The position numbers and the translations under genes were made by a program. Positions 29,455 to 38,274 of a stretch of DNA of 64,000 bases are shown piece by piece (position 1 is the stretch's first letter; each line of letters opens with the position of its first letter). This DNA is from Actinobacteria bacterium HGW-Actinobacteria-2 (lineage in GTDB: Bacteria > Actinomycetota > Actinomycetes > Propionibacteriales > Propionibacteriaceae), in NCBI GenBank assembly GCA_002841335.1, contig PHEY01000002.1:310001-374000 (forward strand). Reading direction: 5' to 3'. The notes under the pieces were generated by a model that saw only the letters and a program-made list of their open reading frames with translations, did no database searches and had not been told where the DNA came from.

Positions 29455-29814
29455 CGCGCCCCAAACGTCCAGGGAACGTCCAGGTTTGGCTCGGACCAAC
29501 CTGGCCCATCGCCGCGGACACACCGCCGGGTTAGCGGGGTTATCAGCCGCCGCAGCGATGCTGCTGAGGCATACCGCCGACTTGTCGTGGTTATGAGGCC
29601 CGCGGGGGCGTCGATAACCACGGGATCTCGGCGGTGACAGCAGATCGCCCCGTTACCCCGCTTCCATAACCACGGCAACTCGGCGGTATGGGCGCTCGCG
29701 GCATCGCCGGGGGAGCGGTCCGCCCTGCGAACTGTTGGCGGATGAAGAAAGTGCCGCCAAACCTGGTGGACGGGCTCATCACGCTCCCGTGGCAGGGCTA
29801 TCCCACGCCCTGAG
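29455..29814. other. Intergenic region upstream of the response regulator, with inverted repeats
   Basis: No gene is supported. The stretch contains the three-copy inverted-repeat element at 29571-29689, described separately, and the presumed response-regulator promoter. Confidence 0.5.
29571..29689. repeat. 119-bp element with three copies of a 22-24-bp repeat (ACCGCC...GTGGTTAT)
   Basis: Copy 1 (29571-29594) reads ATACCGCC...GTGGTTAT. Copies 2 (29614-29635) and 3 (29666-29689) are its reverse complement (ATAACCACGG...GGCGGT). Copy 3 differs from the complement of copy 1 at two positions. The outer copies form terminal inverted repeats around about 70 bp. The layout parallels the element at 51113-51274. 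Confidence 0.7.
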
Positions 29815-29890
29815 TGGAGCCGCCTTGGGGAATCGAACCCCAGACCTACGCTTTACGAGAGCGTCGCTCTACCGACTGAGCTAAGGCGGC
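29815..29890 (-). tRNA. tRNA-Thr (anticodon CGT)
   Basis: Read on the minus strand, GCCGCCT pairs with AGGCGGC as acceptor stem. D-arm TAGCTCAGTCGGTAGAGC, anticodon stem ACGCT/AGCGT with loop CTCGTAA (anticodon CGT, reads ACG), and T-arm GGGGTTCGATTCCCC are all intact. A T discriminator and encoded CCA close the gene. Confidence 0.95.
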
Positions 29891-29921
29891 CTGATTCTGA
29901 CGAACCGAGGCACAACTATAG

Positions 29922-29937
29922 GGGCGCGGCCACGCCC
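29922..29937 (-). terminator. Possible short terminator after the hydrolase gene
   Basis: GC-rich hairpin GGGCG/CGCCC about 20 bases past the hydrolase stop. The stem is short, so support is modest. Confidence 0.35.
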
Positions 29938-29957
29938 TCAGCCAACCGAGCAGCCGA

Positions 29958-31547
29958 TCACTTGCAGACGGTGCCCTTGGCCGGCAGCGTGCCGGCCACC
30001 AGGTACTTCACCACGGCGGAATCGATGCAGGTCGAGTTGCCGCCGTAGCTGCCGTGGCCCTCGCCGTCGAAGATCAGCAGGCGCGCCGATGTCAGCTGCT
30101 TGGCCATCGACCGGGCGAACTCGACCGGTGTGGCGCTGTCGCCGGTGGCACCCACGACCAGGATCGGTGCGGCGTCCGGGCCGGTGAGGTGCAGCTTCAG
30201 GTACTCACCCTGCGGCACTCCCCACAGCGAGCAGGTGTAGCCCGGCCCGAAGTATTTGCCGAAGATGGGTGCCTTCTTCTGGTCGTCGGCCCAGGTCTGA
30301 TCGGCGTCCAGGACGCCCTTCTCCTTGGTTTCGGAGCAGCTGATCGCCGGGAAGGCGTAAAACATGGTGTCGTAGTGGCCGCTCTGGTCGCGGAAGTTGA
30401 GCTGATCGGCGGCGTAGAGCAGGTTCGTCCCGTTACCGGCGATGGTGCGCTGGATGATCGCGCTCAGCGCCGGGTAGACCTCTTTGCCGCTGTACAGGGC
30501 GGTGGCCACCCCGGTCACCGCCAGGCTCTGGGTGAGGGTGCGGTTGCCCACCTTCAGCGGATTGGTCTCCAGCTTGTCGAACAGTCCGGTGACCGCAGCC
30601 AGCACTGCTGTCTTGGTCTCACCCAGCCCGCAGCGAGTCTCGGCGCACCAGGACGCGAAGTTGCCGAGCGCCAGGTCGAAGCCCTGGGCCTGGATCACGC
30701 TCTCGTCGTCGGTGATGTTGACCGCCGAGTCCAACACCAGGTGGCCGGTGTTCTTGCCGAAGACCTGGGCATAGGTGGCACCGATCTGGGTTCCGTAGGA
30801 GTAGCCCAGGAAGTTCAGCTTCTTGGCGCCGAACAACTGGCGCAGCAGGTCGAGATCGCGCACGGTGTCGACGGTGCCGATGTGGCTCAGCAGGTCGCCG
30901 TTGCGCTCCCAGCAGGACCGCGAGAAGTTCAACGACGCCTCGACCAGGGCGACTCGCTCGGCGTCGTTGTCGGGGCTGCTGTCGAGGTTCAGCAGGGCGT
31001 CGGTGTCGGCGTCGCTCAGGCATCGCACCGGGGTCGACTGCCCGGCACCCCGCGGGTCCCAGCCGACGATGTCGTACTGCTCCAAGCCCTCGGTGTCGAA
31101 GTTGGGCACCAGTTCGACCCCTGAACCGCCCGGGCCGCCGGGATTGATGAACAGCGGCCCCAGATGCGGCGTCTTGGTGGCCTTGTGCACCCGCAAGGCC
31201 AGGGTCACCGCCCGGGAGGCCGGATCGGCGTAATCCAGCGGTGCCAGCACCGTCGCGCACTGGTCACCGTCGCAGTCCTTCCAGGTGGGCTCCTGGGCCA
31301 CGTAGGGCGCCAGATCGCCGCCCGGCAGCCCGGCGACCAGACCGGGCACCGTCGGCGAAACCGCGGGGAAGGTGCGTCGATCCACGCCGTCGGCGGGGAC
31401 AGCGGAGACCGGGACGTCCCCGACCATCACACTGGTCGCAGAACCGCCGGGAGTAGAGGTCGAACCGGGCGCGGGGACACAGCCGCTGATCAGGACAACG
31501 ACGGCGGCAGCAATCGCCAGCGGCTTCAGGATGGATGGCACGGTCAC
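29958..31547 (-). CDS. Secreted alpha/beta hydrolase, tripeptidyl-aminopeptidase (SlpD/TAP) type, lipoprotein
   Basis: A 529-residue exported hydrolase. The signal peptide ends in lipobox LISGC. The alpha/beta-hydrolase core has oxyanion segment LFINPGGPGGSG, nucleophile elbow GYSYGT (serine), and C-terminal TAP-like domain with VVGATGDSATPVEFA (Asp) and GEGHGSYGG (His). The family removes tripeptides from protein N-termini outside the cell, as in Streptomyces Tap/SlpD/SlpE. Six or more cysteines suggest disulfides. GTG start at 31547; a second GTG two codons on is possible. Monocistronic, next to tRNA-Thr. Confidence 0.88.
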   Translation of the reverse strand: MTVPSILKPLAIAAAVVVLISGCVPAPGSTSTPGGSATSVMVGDVPVSAVPADGVDRRTFPAVSPTVPGLVAGLPGGDLAPYVAQEPTWKDCDGDQCATVLAPLDYADPASRAVTLALRVHKATKTPHLGPLFINPGGPGGSGVELVPNFDTEGLEQYDIVGWDPRGAGQSTPVRCLSDADTDALLNLDSSPDNDAERVALVEASLNFSRSCWERNGDLLSHIGTVDTVRDLDLLRQLFGAKKLNFLGYSYGTQIGATYAQVFGKNTGHLVLDSAVNITDDESVIQAQGFDLALGNFASWCAETRCGLGETKTAVLAAVTGLFDKLETNPLKVGNRTLTQSLAVTGVATALYSGKEVYPALSAIIQRTIAGNGTNLLYAADQLNFRDQSGHYDTMFYAFPAISCSETKEKGVLDADQTWADDQKKAPIFGKYFGPGYTCSLWGVPQGEYLKLHLTGPDAAPILVVGATGDSATPVEFARSMAKQLTSARLLIFDGEGHGSYGGNSTCIDSAVVKYLVAGTLPAKGTVCK

Positions 31548-31567
31548 AGCGTAACGGCGGAAACCAG

Positions 31568-31604
31568 TCCGCCCCGGACGGCGTGGGTACGCGTCCGGGG
31601 CGGA
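31568..31604 (-). terminator. Terminator of the DoxX gene
   Basis: 13-bp perfect inverted repeat TCCGCCCCGGACG with an 11-base loop, 12 bases after the stop codon on the minus strand. Confidence 0.8.
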
Positions 31605-31616
31605 TCGTGGTTGTTG

Positions 31617-33482
31617 TCAGCGAATCGCGCGGGCGGCCTTGTCGCGGGCACGGGCGGCCCGCAGGCTGTGGTCGATGCTCCAGCCACCGGCACCGGTGAA
31701 CATCAACAGGATCCCGACCGCGGCCATCAGCAGCTGGCCTTCGCCGAGGATGCCGAACTGGGCAGAGTCCAGAATGCCGAAGGTGCCCCAGTAGACCAGG
31801 GCCACCGAGCCGGCACCGATCAGGAACGCGCCGAAGGCGGAGAACCTGGTGGCCAGGCCCAGCACCATCGAGACCGCGATCAGCAGCGATGCCACCCCGA
31901 TCACCAGAGCCATCAGGGCCGGGCTCGGCAGGATGGTGTGCTCAGCAAGGAACTTCTGCGCCTGAACGGGGTTCAGCAGCATCTGGGCGCCATGGACGCC
32001 AAAGATCGCCGCCATCACCAGTCGCAGCAGGAACAGGCCGAGGGACGGACCGAACTTGTCTGTGCTCGGCGGCGCCTTCACCGGGGCGGCGGCACGCTCC
32101 GGAGCGGGAGTCGCCTCCGCCACCGCAGCCGCCTCACCGACCGGCGCAACCGCCGTCAGCGCGGCCGCACTGGCATCACGACGGGCAGCTCGCTCGGCAG
32201 CCAGCCGACGCTCCTCCTCGCTGACCGCTGCCGCAGCAGCGGCCTCGGCGGCCTGCGGCCGGAAGATGTCACCGTTGTCGACCAGGGTCTGCTCGCCCGC
32301 CTGTGGTTCACCCCATGCCGGAGCCACCTGAGTGACTTCCTCAACCGCAGCCGGCGCGGGGGCCGGCGGGAAGATGCTGGACGGCGGGGGTACCGGCAAA
32401 CCGGCCGCGGCGACCGGAGCGGGCTCCTCGGCAACCGGCTCTGGCTCGTCCACGCTCTCGGTGACCGGCTCGGGCTCAGCGATCGGCTCCGGTGCGGGCG
32501 GCGGAGCGGCCCACGCCGGCACACTCGGCAAGGCCAGGCCGGACGGGAGGACCACGTCCTCGGGCTCCGGGGTGGGAGCCACCTCGGCAGGCACTTCGTC
32601 AGCAACGTCGGCCTCAGCCGGCTCGGCGACAGCCGAGTCCTCAGCGGGGCTGGCCTGCTCGGTGGCGACTACCTCGGGCTCGACGGCGGCTTCCACAGAC
32701 TCGACGGGCGCTTCGGCGACCGGCTCTGCGCTCTCGGCCGACTGGTCCTCGACTGCGGCGGCCTCGACCTGCTCGACCTCGACCGGTGCCGGTGCATCAG
32801 CAGGATCACCCCAGGTGGCCGGGGCGGCTTCTTCGACCGGGGCCGCGGCCTCGATGGGCTCTGCCGCAGCAGCTTCCTCGACCGGTACAGCCTCTTCGAC
32901 GGGTGAGGCCTCTTCGGCCGGAACAGGAGTCTCGATCGGGTCACCCCAGGACGTCGGCGCAGCCGCCTCGACCGGAGCCTCCTCGACGGGGGCGGCCTCC
33001 TCGACCGAAGCCGGGGCCTCAACCGGGTCACCCCAGGATGTCGGCGCAGCCGCCTCAGCGGGCGCAGCCGCCTCCACCGGAGCAGCTTCGACCGGAGCCG
33101 GGGCCTCAACCGGGTCACCCCAGGACGTCGGCGCAGCCGCCTCAGCGGGCGCAGCCGCCTCCACCGGAGCAGCTTCGACCGGAGCCGCGGCCTCGACCGG
33201 GGCACCCCACGGTGCCGGCGCAGCCGCCTCGACGGGCGCATCCTCCACCACCGGAGCGGCTTCGACGGGAGCCGGGGTCATGATCGGAGCGGCCGGCGGG
33301 GCCGGAGGCATGGGCATACCCGGGACCGGAGGCATCGGCGGCACGGCACCGGTGACCGGCGCGGGCGGCGGCGGATAGGCATGCGGGGCGGCCGGAGGCT
33401 GCGGCCAGGCAGCCGGCGGCGGTGCCGGAATCGTCGGAATGCCCTCAGGCTGAGGGAACTCAGGCTCGCGCGGTTCGGTCAC
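31617..33482 (-). CDS. DoxX-family membrane protein with long repetitive Pro/Ala/Glu N-terminus
   Basis: A 621-residue protein. The C-terminal 150 residues are a DoxX-type four-helix membrane domain (LGLFLLRLVMAAIFGVHGAQ... through GILLMFTGAGGWSIDH). Everything before it (about 470 residues) is low-complexity: a Pro-rich start, then imperfect repeats built on TSWGDPVEAPAPVEAAPVEAA, then acidic Glu/Pro/Val runs and a short charged helix (SEEERRLAAERAARRD). Typical DoxX proteins are 130-180 residues, so this is a large fusion or extension. Start GTG at 33482 with AAAGGA upstream. DoxX partners act in thiosulfate/sulfoxide or redox membrane complexes in some species; the role here is unknown. 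Confidence 0.8.
   Translation of the reverse strand: MTEPREPEFPQPEGIPTIPAPPPAAWPQPPAAPHAYPPPPAPVTGAVPPMPPVPGMPMPPAPPAAPIMTPAPVEAAPVVEDAPVEAAAPAPWGAPVEAAAPVEAAPVEAAAPAEAAAPTSWGDPVEAPAPVEAAPVEAAAPAEAAAPTSWGDPVEAPASVEEAAPVEEAPVEAAAPTSWGDPIETPVPAEEASPVEEAVPVEEAAAAEPIEAAAPVEEAAPATWGDPADAPAPVEVEQVEAAAVEDQSAESAEPVAEAPVESVEAAVEPEVVATEQASPAEDSAVAEPAEADVADEVPAEVAPTPEPEDVVLPSGLALPSVPAWAAPPPAPEPIAEPEPVTESVDEPEPVAEEPAPVAAAGLPVPPPSSIFPPAPAPAAVEEVTQVAPAWGEPQAGEQTLVDNGDIFRPQAAEAAAAAAVSEEERRLAAERAARRDASAAALTAVAPVGEAAAVAEATPAPERAAAPVKAPPSTDKFGPSLGLFLLRLVMAAIFGVHGAQMLLNPVQAQKFLAEHTILPSPALMALVIGVASLLIAVSMVLGLATRFSAFGAFLIGAGSVALVYWGTFGILDSAQFGILGEGQLLMAAVGILLMFTGAGGWSIDHSLRAARARDKAARAIR
33010..33270 (-). repeat. 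87-bp tandem repeat inside the DoxX gene
   Basis: Three units of 87 bp begin at 33010, 33097 and 33184. The first two differ at about one base; the third is more diverged. Each encodes 29 residues (WGDPVEAPAPVEAAPVEAA then APAEAAAPTS). Looser copies continue toward 32800. Confidence 0.85.
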
Positions 33483-33680
33483 GGGGAAGTCCTTTCGTGC
33501 AAAGCTCGTCAGCTAATGCTGTCACTGACGTACGTGAGGGACGCTCAGCGACACGATATCTGCGCGGTCGGGATCTGGCTCCCCTCGGCGTTCAGGATCG
33601 CCACGAGCCACGGCGCAACCGTCCAGCACGGGTTGAGATGCACGGCCCGTCCCACCCGATCGGCGGCGTACAAGGCGACG

Positions 33681-34871
33681 TCAGGCCACGCCACCCAGAC
33701 TGATCAGCAGGGCTTCCATCGCCAGCGTCGGCGCCACATTCGCCGCCAGCGCCTCCCGGCAGACCAGGATCGCATCCAGGCAGCCGATGCTCTGCTCGGC
33801 GGTGGAGTCCGAGGCGATCCGCTCGACCTGATCGATCTGCTCGGCGTTGATCAGCGGACGGCCCGCACCGGTCTGCACGATCAGCACGTCGCGGTAGAAC
33901 GAGGTCAGGTCGGTGAGCACCCGATCGAGGGAGTCGCGCTGCAGGCGCTTTCCGCGAGCCTTCTGCTGCTCCTCCAGGTCCCGCATCGCCGCTTGGGCGT
34001 TGCGGGCCTTCACCGACGGCGTGCCCATCCCGAGCGCCTCGGCCAGCGCTGCCCGCTCGGTCGAGTCCAGCTCGGCGGTGATCGCGGCCGCATCAGCCTT
34101 CGCGGCCTCGACCAACTGTTCGGCGGCGTGCAGACAGGCGCCCAGACTGGTCAGCCGCGTAGGCAGCCTGAGGATGTCATCGCGGCGCTGCCGGGCGTCC
34201 TCGCTCCGCGCCAGCACTCGGGCGCGTCCGATGTGCCCCTGCGCCACCCGGGCCGCAGAGGCGGCGGTCACCGGATCAATCCGATCGCGTCGCTGCAGCA
34301 GTTCGGTGATCGCCACATCAGTCGGCGTGGCCAGCTCCACCCGGCGACAGCGCGACCGTACGGTCGCGACCAGATCGTCGGCCGTCGGCGCGCACAGCAG
34401 CCACACCGTCCGCGGTGCCGGTTCCTCGATGCTCTTCAGCAGCGCATCCGCGCCGCGCTCGGTGACTCGATCCGCGTCCTCCACGACCAACACCTGGAAG
34501 GGGCTCAGCGTCGGCGCCATCGCCGCCCGCCGGATCAGCTCCCGCACCTCGTCCACGCCGATACTCAGCTGCTCGGTGCGCACCAAGGTGACGTCAGGAT
34601 GGGCCCCGGAAAGCACGGTGACGCAGGTGTTGCATTCCCCGCAGCCGCCACTGGGGCATTGCAGCGCCGCGGCGAACGCCCGCGCCGCATTCGAACGCCC
34701 TGACCCCGGCGGACCGGTGAACAACCACGCGTGGGTCATCGCGCGGGTGTTGCCACCCTCGAAGCGAGCCTGGACGGCCCGGCGCAGCACCTCGACGACC
34801 TTGCCCTGGCCGATCAGGTCGGTCCAGACGCCGGAGAGGGTTTCGCTGGTCACGGTCTCAGCCTGCCTCAC
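33681..34871 (-). CDS. holB: DNA polymerase III subunit delta'
   Basis: Clamp-loader subunit that helps load the sliding clamp. 396 residues. The P-loop is GPPGSGRSN with arginine in place of the Walker lysine, as expected for delta' subunits that do not hydrolyse ATP. A four-cysteine zinc module follows (CPSGGCGECNTC), with Walker B-like VLVVEDADR and SRC (RSRCRR) motif. Start GTG at 34871 overlaps the tmk stop (GTGA); a GTG six codons in is possible. It forms a unit with tmk and topA, as in other actinobacteria. Confidence 0.93.
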   Translation of the reverse strand: MRQAETVTSETLSGVWTDLIGQGKVVEVLRRAVQARFEGGNTRAMTHAWLFTGPPGSGRSNAARAFAAALQCPSGGCGECNTCVTVLSGAHPDVTLVRTEQLSIGVDEVRELIRRAAMAPTLSPFQVLVVEDADRVTERGADALLKSIEEPAPRTVWLLCAPTADDLVATVRSRCRRVELATPTDVAITELLQRRDRIDPVTAASAARVAQGHIGRARVLARSEDARQRRDDILRLPTRLTSLGACLHAAEQLVEAAKADAAAITAELDSTERAALAEALGMGTPSVKARNAQAAMRDLEEQQKARGKRLQRDSLDRVLTDLTSFYRDVLIVQTGAGRPLINAEQIDQVERIASDSTAEQSIGCLDAILVCREALAANVAPTLAMEALLISLGGVA

Positions 34872-35500
34872 GGGGCTGACACCAGCGCCGCAACCCGGTC
34901 GCGCACCGCACCGGCGATGCTCGCTACCGAATCCCGTGCCGGCAGGACGAGGTAATGCTCGGCGTCGCGGGCAGCCAGATCGAGGAAGAACTGACGAGCC
35001 CGCTGATGCAACTGCTCCCCGGCCCCTTCGAGCCGATCCTTGTCGGCGATCGAGGCCACCCCCTGATCGGGGTCGAGGTCGAGCACCACGGTCAGGTCGG
35101 GCAACAGGTCCGTGGTCGCCCAGCGGGCGATCTGCTCGACCCGATCGACGTCGAGGTCCCGACCCGCTCCCTGGTAGGCCAGCATCGAGTCGACATAGCG
35201 GTCACTGATCACCACCGCGCCGCGGCGCAGTGCAGGCAACACCAGCTCGTAGAGGTGTTGGGCCTTGTCAGCGGCATACATCAAGGCTTCGGCGCGCGGC
35301 GACACGTCCCCCCACTTGGGGTTCAGCACCAGATCGCGCAGCACGGCCCCCAACTCGGTGCCGCCCGGTTCGAAGGTGAGCACGACCTCACGTCCCTGCC
35401 CGGCCAGCCACTCGGCGAGCAGTTTGGTCTGGGTGGACTTGCCCACCCCGTCGCCGCCTTCAAAGACGATGAAGATGCCCTCACTCACGGGGCCAACCAT
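34868..35500 (-). CDS. tmk: Thymidylate kinase
   Basis: Phosphorylates dTMP to dTDP. 210 residues. P-loop FEGGDGVGKST, dTMP-binding EPGGT, and DRYVDSMLAYQG are intact. ATG at 35500 gives an N-terminus slightly longer than usual; GTG four codons in (VSEGIF) is an alternative. It lies 14 bases after topA and overlaps holB. Confidence 0.94.
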   Translation of the reverse strand: MVGPVSEGIFIVFEGGDGVGKSTQTKLLAEWLAGQGREVVLTFEPGGTELGAVLRDLVLNPKWGDVSPRAEALMYAADKAQHLYELVLPALRRGAVVISDRYVDSMLAYQGAGRDLDVDRVEQIARWATTDLLPDLTVVLDLDPDQGVASIADKDRLEGAGEQLHQRARQFFLDLAARDAEHYLVLPARDSVASIAGAVRDRVAALVSAP

Positions 35501-35514
35501 AGCGAGGGACGCCG

Positions 35515-38172
35515 CTACTTCTTGGCGGTCCGCTTGGTCGCCGGACGCCGCGTGGTCTTCTTCGGCGCCGGACCCTTGGCTCGCTTCTCGGCCAGCAGCT
35601 CAGCGGCCCGCTCCAAGGTGATCTCTTCGACCGAATCGGTGCGGCGCAAGGTGGCGTTGGTCTCCCCGTCGGTGACGTAGGGACCGAAACGGCCGTCCTT
35701 GACCACCACCGGCTTGCCGCTGGCCGGGTCATCACCCAGCTCCTTCAACGGCCCGGCCGCCGACGAAGCTCCCCGTCCCCGAGTCTTCGGCTGGGCGTAG
35801 ATCGCTTCGGCCTCTGCCAGCGTGATCGTGAAGATCTGGTCCTCGCTGGTCAGCGAACGCGAATCGGTGCCCTTCTTCAGGTACGGGCCGTAGCGGCCGT
35901 TCTGAGCGGTGATCTCGACGCCTTCTGCGTCGGAGCCGACCACTCGCGGCAGGCTGAGCAGCTTCAGCGCATCGTCCAAGGTGACGGTGTCCAGGCTCAT
36001 CGAGGCGAACAGCGAACCGGTCCGCGGCTTGGCCGACTTCGGCGCATCCTCACCCAACACCTCGGTGACGTAGGGGCCGTAGCGGCCGTCCTTGGCCACG
36101 ATCATCCGACCGGTGGCCGGATCGGCACCGATCTCGCGATCCCCACCTGCCGGGGTGGCCAGCAGTTCCTTGGCCAGCTCGAGAGTCAGCGCGTCCGGGG
36201 CCAGGTCGGGATCGACATTGGCCCGGTTGCCGTCGGGATCCTCCACATAGGTGCCGTACCGGCCCACCCGGACGTCGATGCCGTCACCGAGGGCGAAGGT
36301 CGACAGCTTGCGAGCGTCGATCTCGCCCAACTCACTGACCAGGCGCTGCAGACCGGGCTGGTCGTCGCCGAAGTAGAAGTCCTTCAGCACCGACGCCCGC
36401 GCGGCCTTGCCGCCGGCGATCTCGTCGAGGGTCTCCTCCATGCCGGCGGTGAAGTCGTAGTCGACCAGGGTCGCGAAATGCTCCTCCAGCAACCGGGTCA
36501 CCGCGAACGCCAACCAGGTCGGCACCAACGCGGAGCCCTGCTTGTGCACGTAGTCACGGGCGGTGATGGTGCGGATGATCGCCGCATAGGTGGACGGGCG
36601 GCCGATCTCCAGCTCCTCCAGCTTCGCCACCAGGCTCGGCTCGGTGTAGCGGGCCGGCGGACGCGTCTGGTGACCCTCGGCGCTGACCTTCTCGGCCTCC
36701 AGCCGGGCACCGGACGCCAGTTGCGGCAAGCGCGCCTGCTCGTCGTCGCTCTCGGCGTCGTCCTCGACCGACTCCACGTAGGCCTTCAAGAAGCCCAGGA
36801 AGCTGATCGTCCGGCCCGAGGCACTGAAGGTCGCCCGACCCGACTCGACCACCTCACCGGTGGCGGCGTCGGTGGCGGCGAAGCGGTCGGCCAAGGTGGC
36901 GCCGATCTTCACCGTCACGGTCTCGCCGACCGCGTCGGCCATCTGGGAAGCGATCGTCCGCTTCCAGACCAGTTCGTAGAGCCGACGCTGATCGCCACTG
37001 AGCCCGGTCTGCTCCGGGGTGCGGAAGGTCTCACCGGCCGGACGGATCGCCTCGTGCGCCTCTTGGGCGTTCTTGACCTTGGAGGTGTAGACCCGCGGCT
37101 TCTCCGGCAGGTACTTCCCGCCGAACAGCTGCTTGACCTGCTCACGGGCGGCATTCACCGCCGTGGTGGACAAGTTCACCGAGTCGGTACGCATATAGGT
37201 GATGAAGCCGCGCTCGTAGAGCTCCTGGGCCACGCTCATCGTGCGCTGGGCGCTGAAGCCGAGCTTGCGTCCGGCTTCCTGCTGCAGCGTGGTGGTGCGG
37301 AACGGCGGGTAGGGCCGACGGGTGTAGGCCTTGGCCTCCACCCCGGACACCGCATAGCTGGCTACACCGAGTGCCTCGGCCAAGGCAGTGGCCTGGTCGA
37401 GATCGAGTTGCAGCAAGCCGCTGCCCACCAGGGTGCCGACCGAGTCGAAATCCCGGCCGGTGGCGATGCGCCGCGAGTCGAAGGTGACCAGCTTGGCGCT
37501 GAACGTCCGCGGGGTGGCATCCTCGCCGGCGTCCAGGACGGCGGTGATGTCGGCATAGCCGGCAGCGCGGAAGGCCATCCGCTCGCGCTCCCGGTCGACT
37601 ACCAAACGGGTGGCCACCGACTGCACACGGCCGGCCGACAGCTTCGGCATGACCTTCTTCCACAGCACCGGCGAGACCTCGTAGCCGTACAGGCGGTCGA
37701 GGATCCGGCGGGTCTCCTGGGCGTCGACCAAGTCGTGGTCGAGTTCGCGGGTGTTCTCCACCGCGGCCAGGATCGCTTCTGGCGTGATCTCGTGGAACAC
37801 CATCCGCTTGACCGGAATCTTCGGCTTCAACTCGTCGAGCAGATGCCAGGCGATGGCCTCCCCCTCGCGGTCCTCATCAGTAGCCAGGTAGAGCTCGTCG
37901 GCGTCCTTGAGCTTTGCCTTGAGGTCGCGGATGGTGGCCTTCTTATCGGCGGCCACCACATAGAGCGGCTCGAAATCGGCCTCGATATTGACGCCGGTGC
38001 GGGCCCACTTCTCACCCTTGTATTTGGCCGGCACCTCGGCCGCCCCGGTGGGGAGGTCGCGGACATGCCCACGGCTGGACTCCACCACATAGCCCGCACC
38101 GAGGAACTTGCCCAGGCTGACGGCTTTGGTGGGAGACTCCACGATCACGAGTCTGCGAATGGCGTTGGGCAC
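35515..38172 (-). CDS. topA: DNA topoisomerase I
   Basis: Type IA topoisomerase relaxing negative supercoils. 885 residues. N-terminal Toprim (IVESPTKA, and DEDREGEAI at about 100-107), catalytic Tyr326 in FITYMRTDS, and a long C-terminus with repeated GRYGPYV-type motifs instead of zinc fingers, ending in a Lys/Arg-rich tail (TRRPATKRTAKK). The GTG at 38172 is preferred: AGGAAG lies six bases before it, whereas a TTG upstream at 38196 lacks a site. First gene of the topA-tmk-holB unit. Confidence 0.96.
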   Translation of the reverse strand: MPNAIRRLVIVESPTKAVSLGKFLGAGYVVESSRGHVRDLPTGAAEVPAKYKGEKWARTGVNIEADFEPLYVVAADKKATIRDLKAKLKDADELYLATDEDREGEAIAWHLLDELKPKIPVKRMVFHEITPEAILAAVENTRELDHDLVDAQETRRILDRLYGYEVSPVLWKKVMPKLSAGRVQSVATRLVVDRERERMAFRAAGYADITAVLDAGEDATPRTFSAKLVTFDSRRIATGRDFDSVGTLVGSGLLQLDLDQATALAEALGVASYAVSGVEAKAYTRRPYPPFRTTTLQQEAGRKLGFSAQRTMSVAQELYERGFITYMRTDSVNLSTTAVNAAREQVKQLFGGKYLPEKPRVYTSKVKNAQEAHEAIRPAGETFRTPEQTGLSGDQRRLYELVWKRTIASQMADAVGETVTVKIGATLADRFAATDAATGEVVESGRATFSASGRTISFLGFLKAYVESVEDDAESDDEQARLPQLASGARLEAEKVSAEGHQTRPPARYTEPSLVAKLEELEIGRPSTYAAIIRTITARDYVHKQGSALVPTWLAFAVTRLLEEHFATLVDYDFTAGMEETLDEIAGGKAARASVLKDFYFGDDQPGLQRLVSELGEIDARKLSTFALGDGIDVRVGRYGTYVEDPDGNRANVDPDLAPDALTLELAKELLATPAGGDREIGADPATGRMIVAKDGRYGPYVTEVLGEDAPKSAKPRTGSLFASMSLDTVTLDDALKLLSLPRVVGSDAEGVEITAQNGRYGPYLKKGTDSRSLTSEDQIFTITLAEAEAIYAQPKTRGRGASSAAGPLKELGDDPASGKPVVVKDGRFGPYVTDGETNATLRRTDSVEEITLERAAELLAEKRAKGPAPKKTTRRPATKRTAKK

Positions 38173-38236
38173 GGGTGACTTCCTGGTCTCGAACAACTGC
38201 GATTACGGGGCGATCGAGGCCACACTCTAGCCCGCT

Positions 38237-38269
38237 CGCGTTCGGTGAATGCTAACCCCTCCGAACGCG
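38237..38269 (-). terminator. Stem-loop after the HtrA-like protease gene
   Basis: Nine-base-pair stem CGCGTTCGG/CCGAACGCG with a 15-base loop, six bases past the protease stop codon and before topA. Confidence 0.55.
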
Positions 38270-38274
38270 GGCCC

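Noticed and set aside
33010-33270. Regular 87-bp repeats that could suggest CRISPR
   Set aside because: The units are contiguous, contain no unique spacers and keep the reading frame of the DoxX gene, so they are coding tandem repeats.
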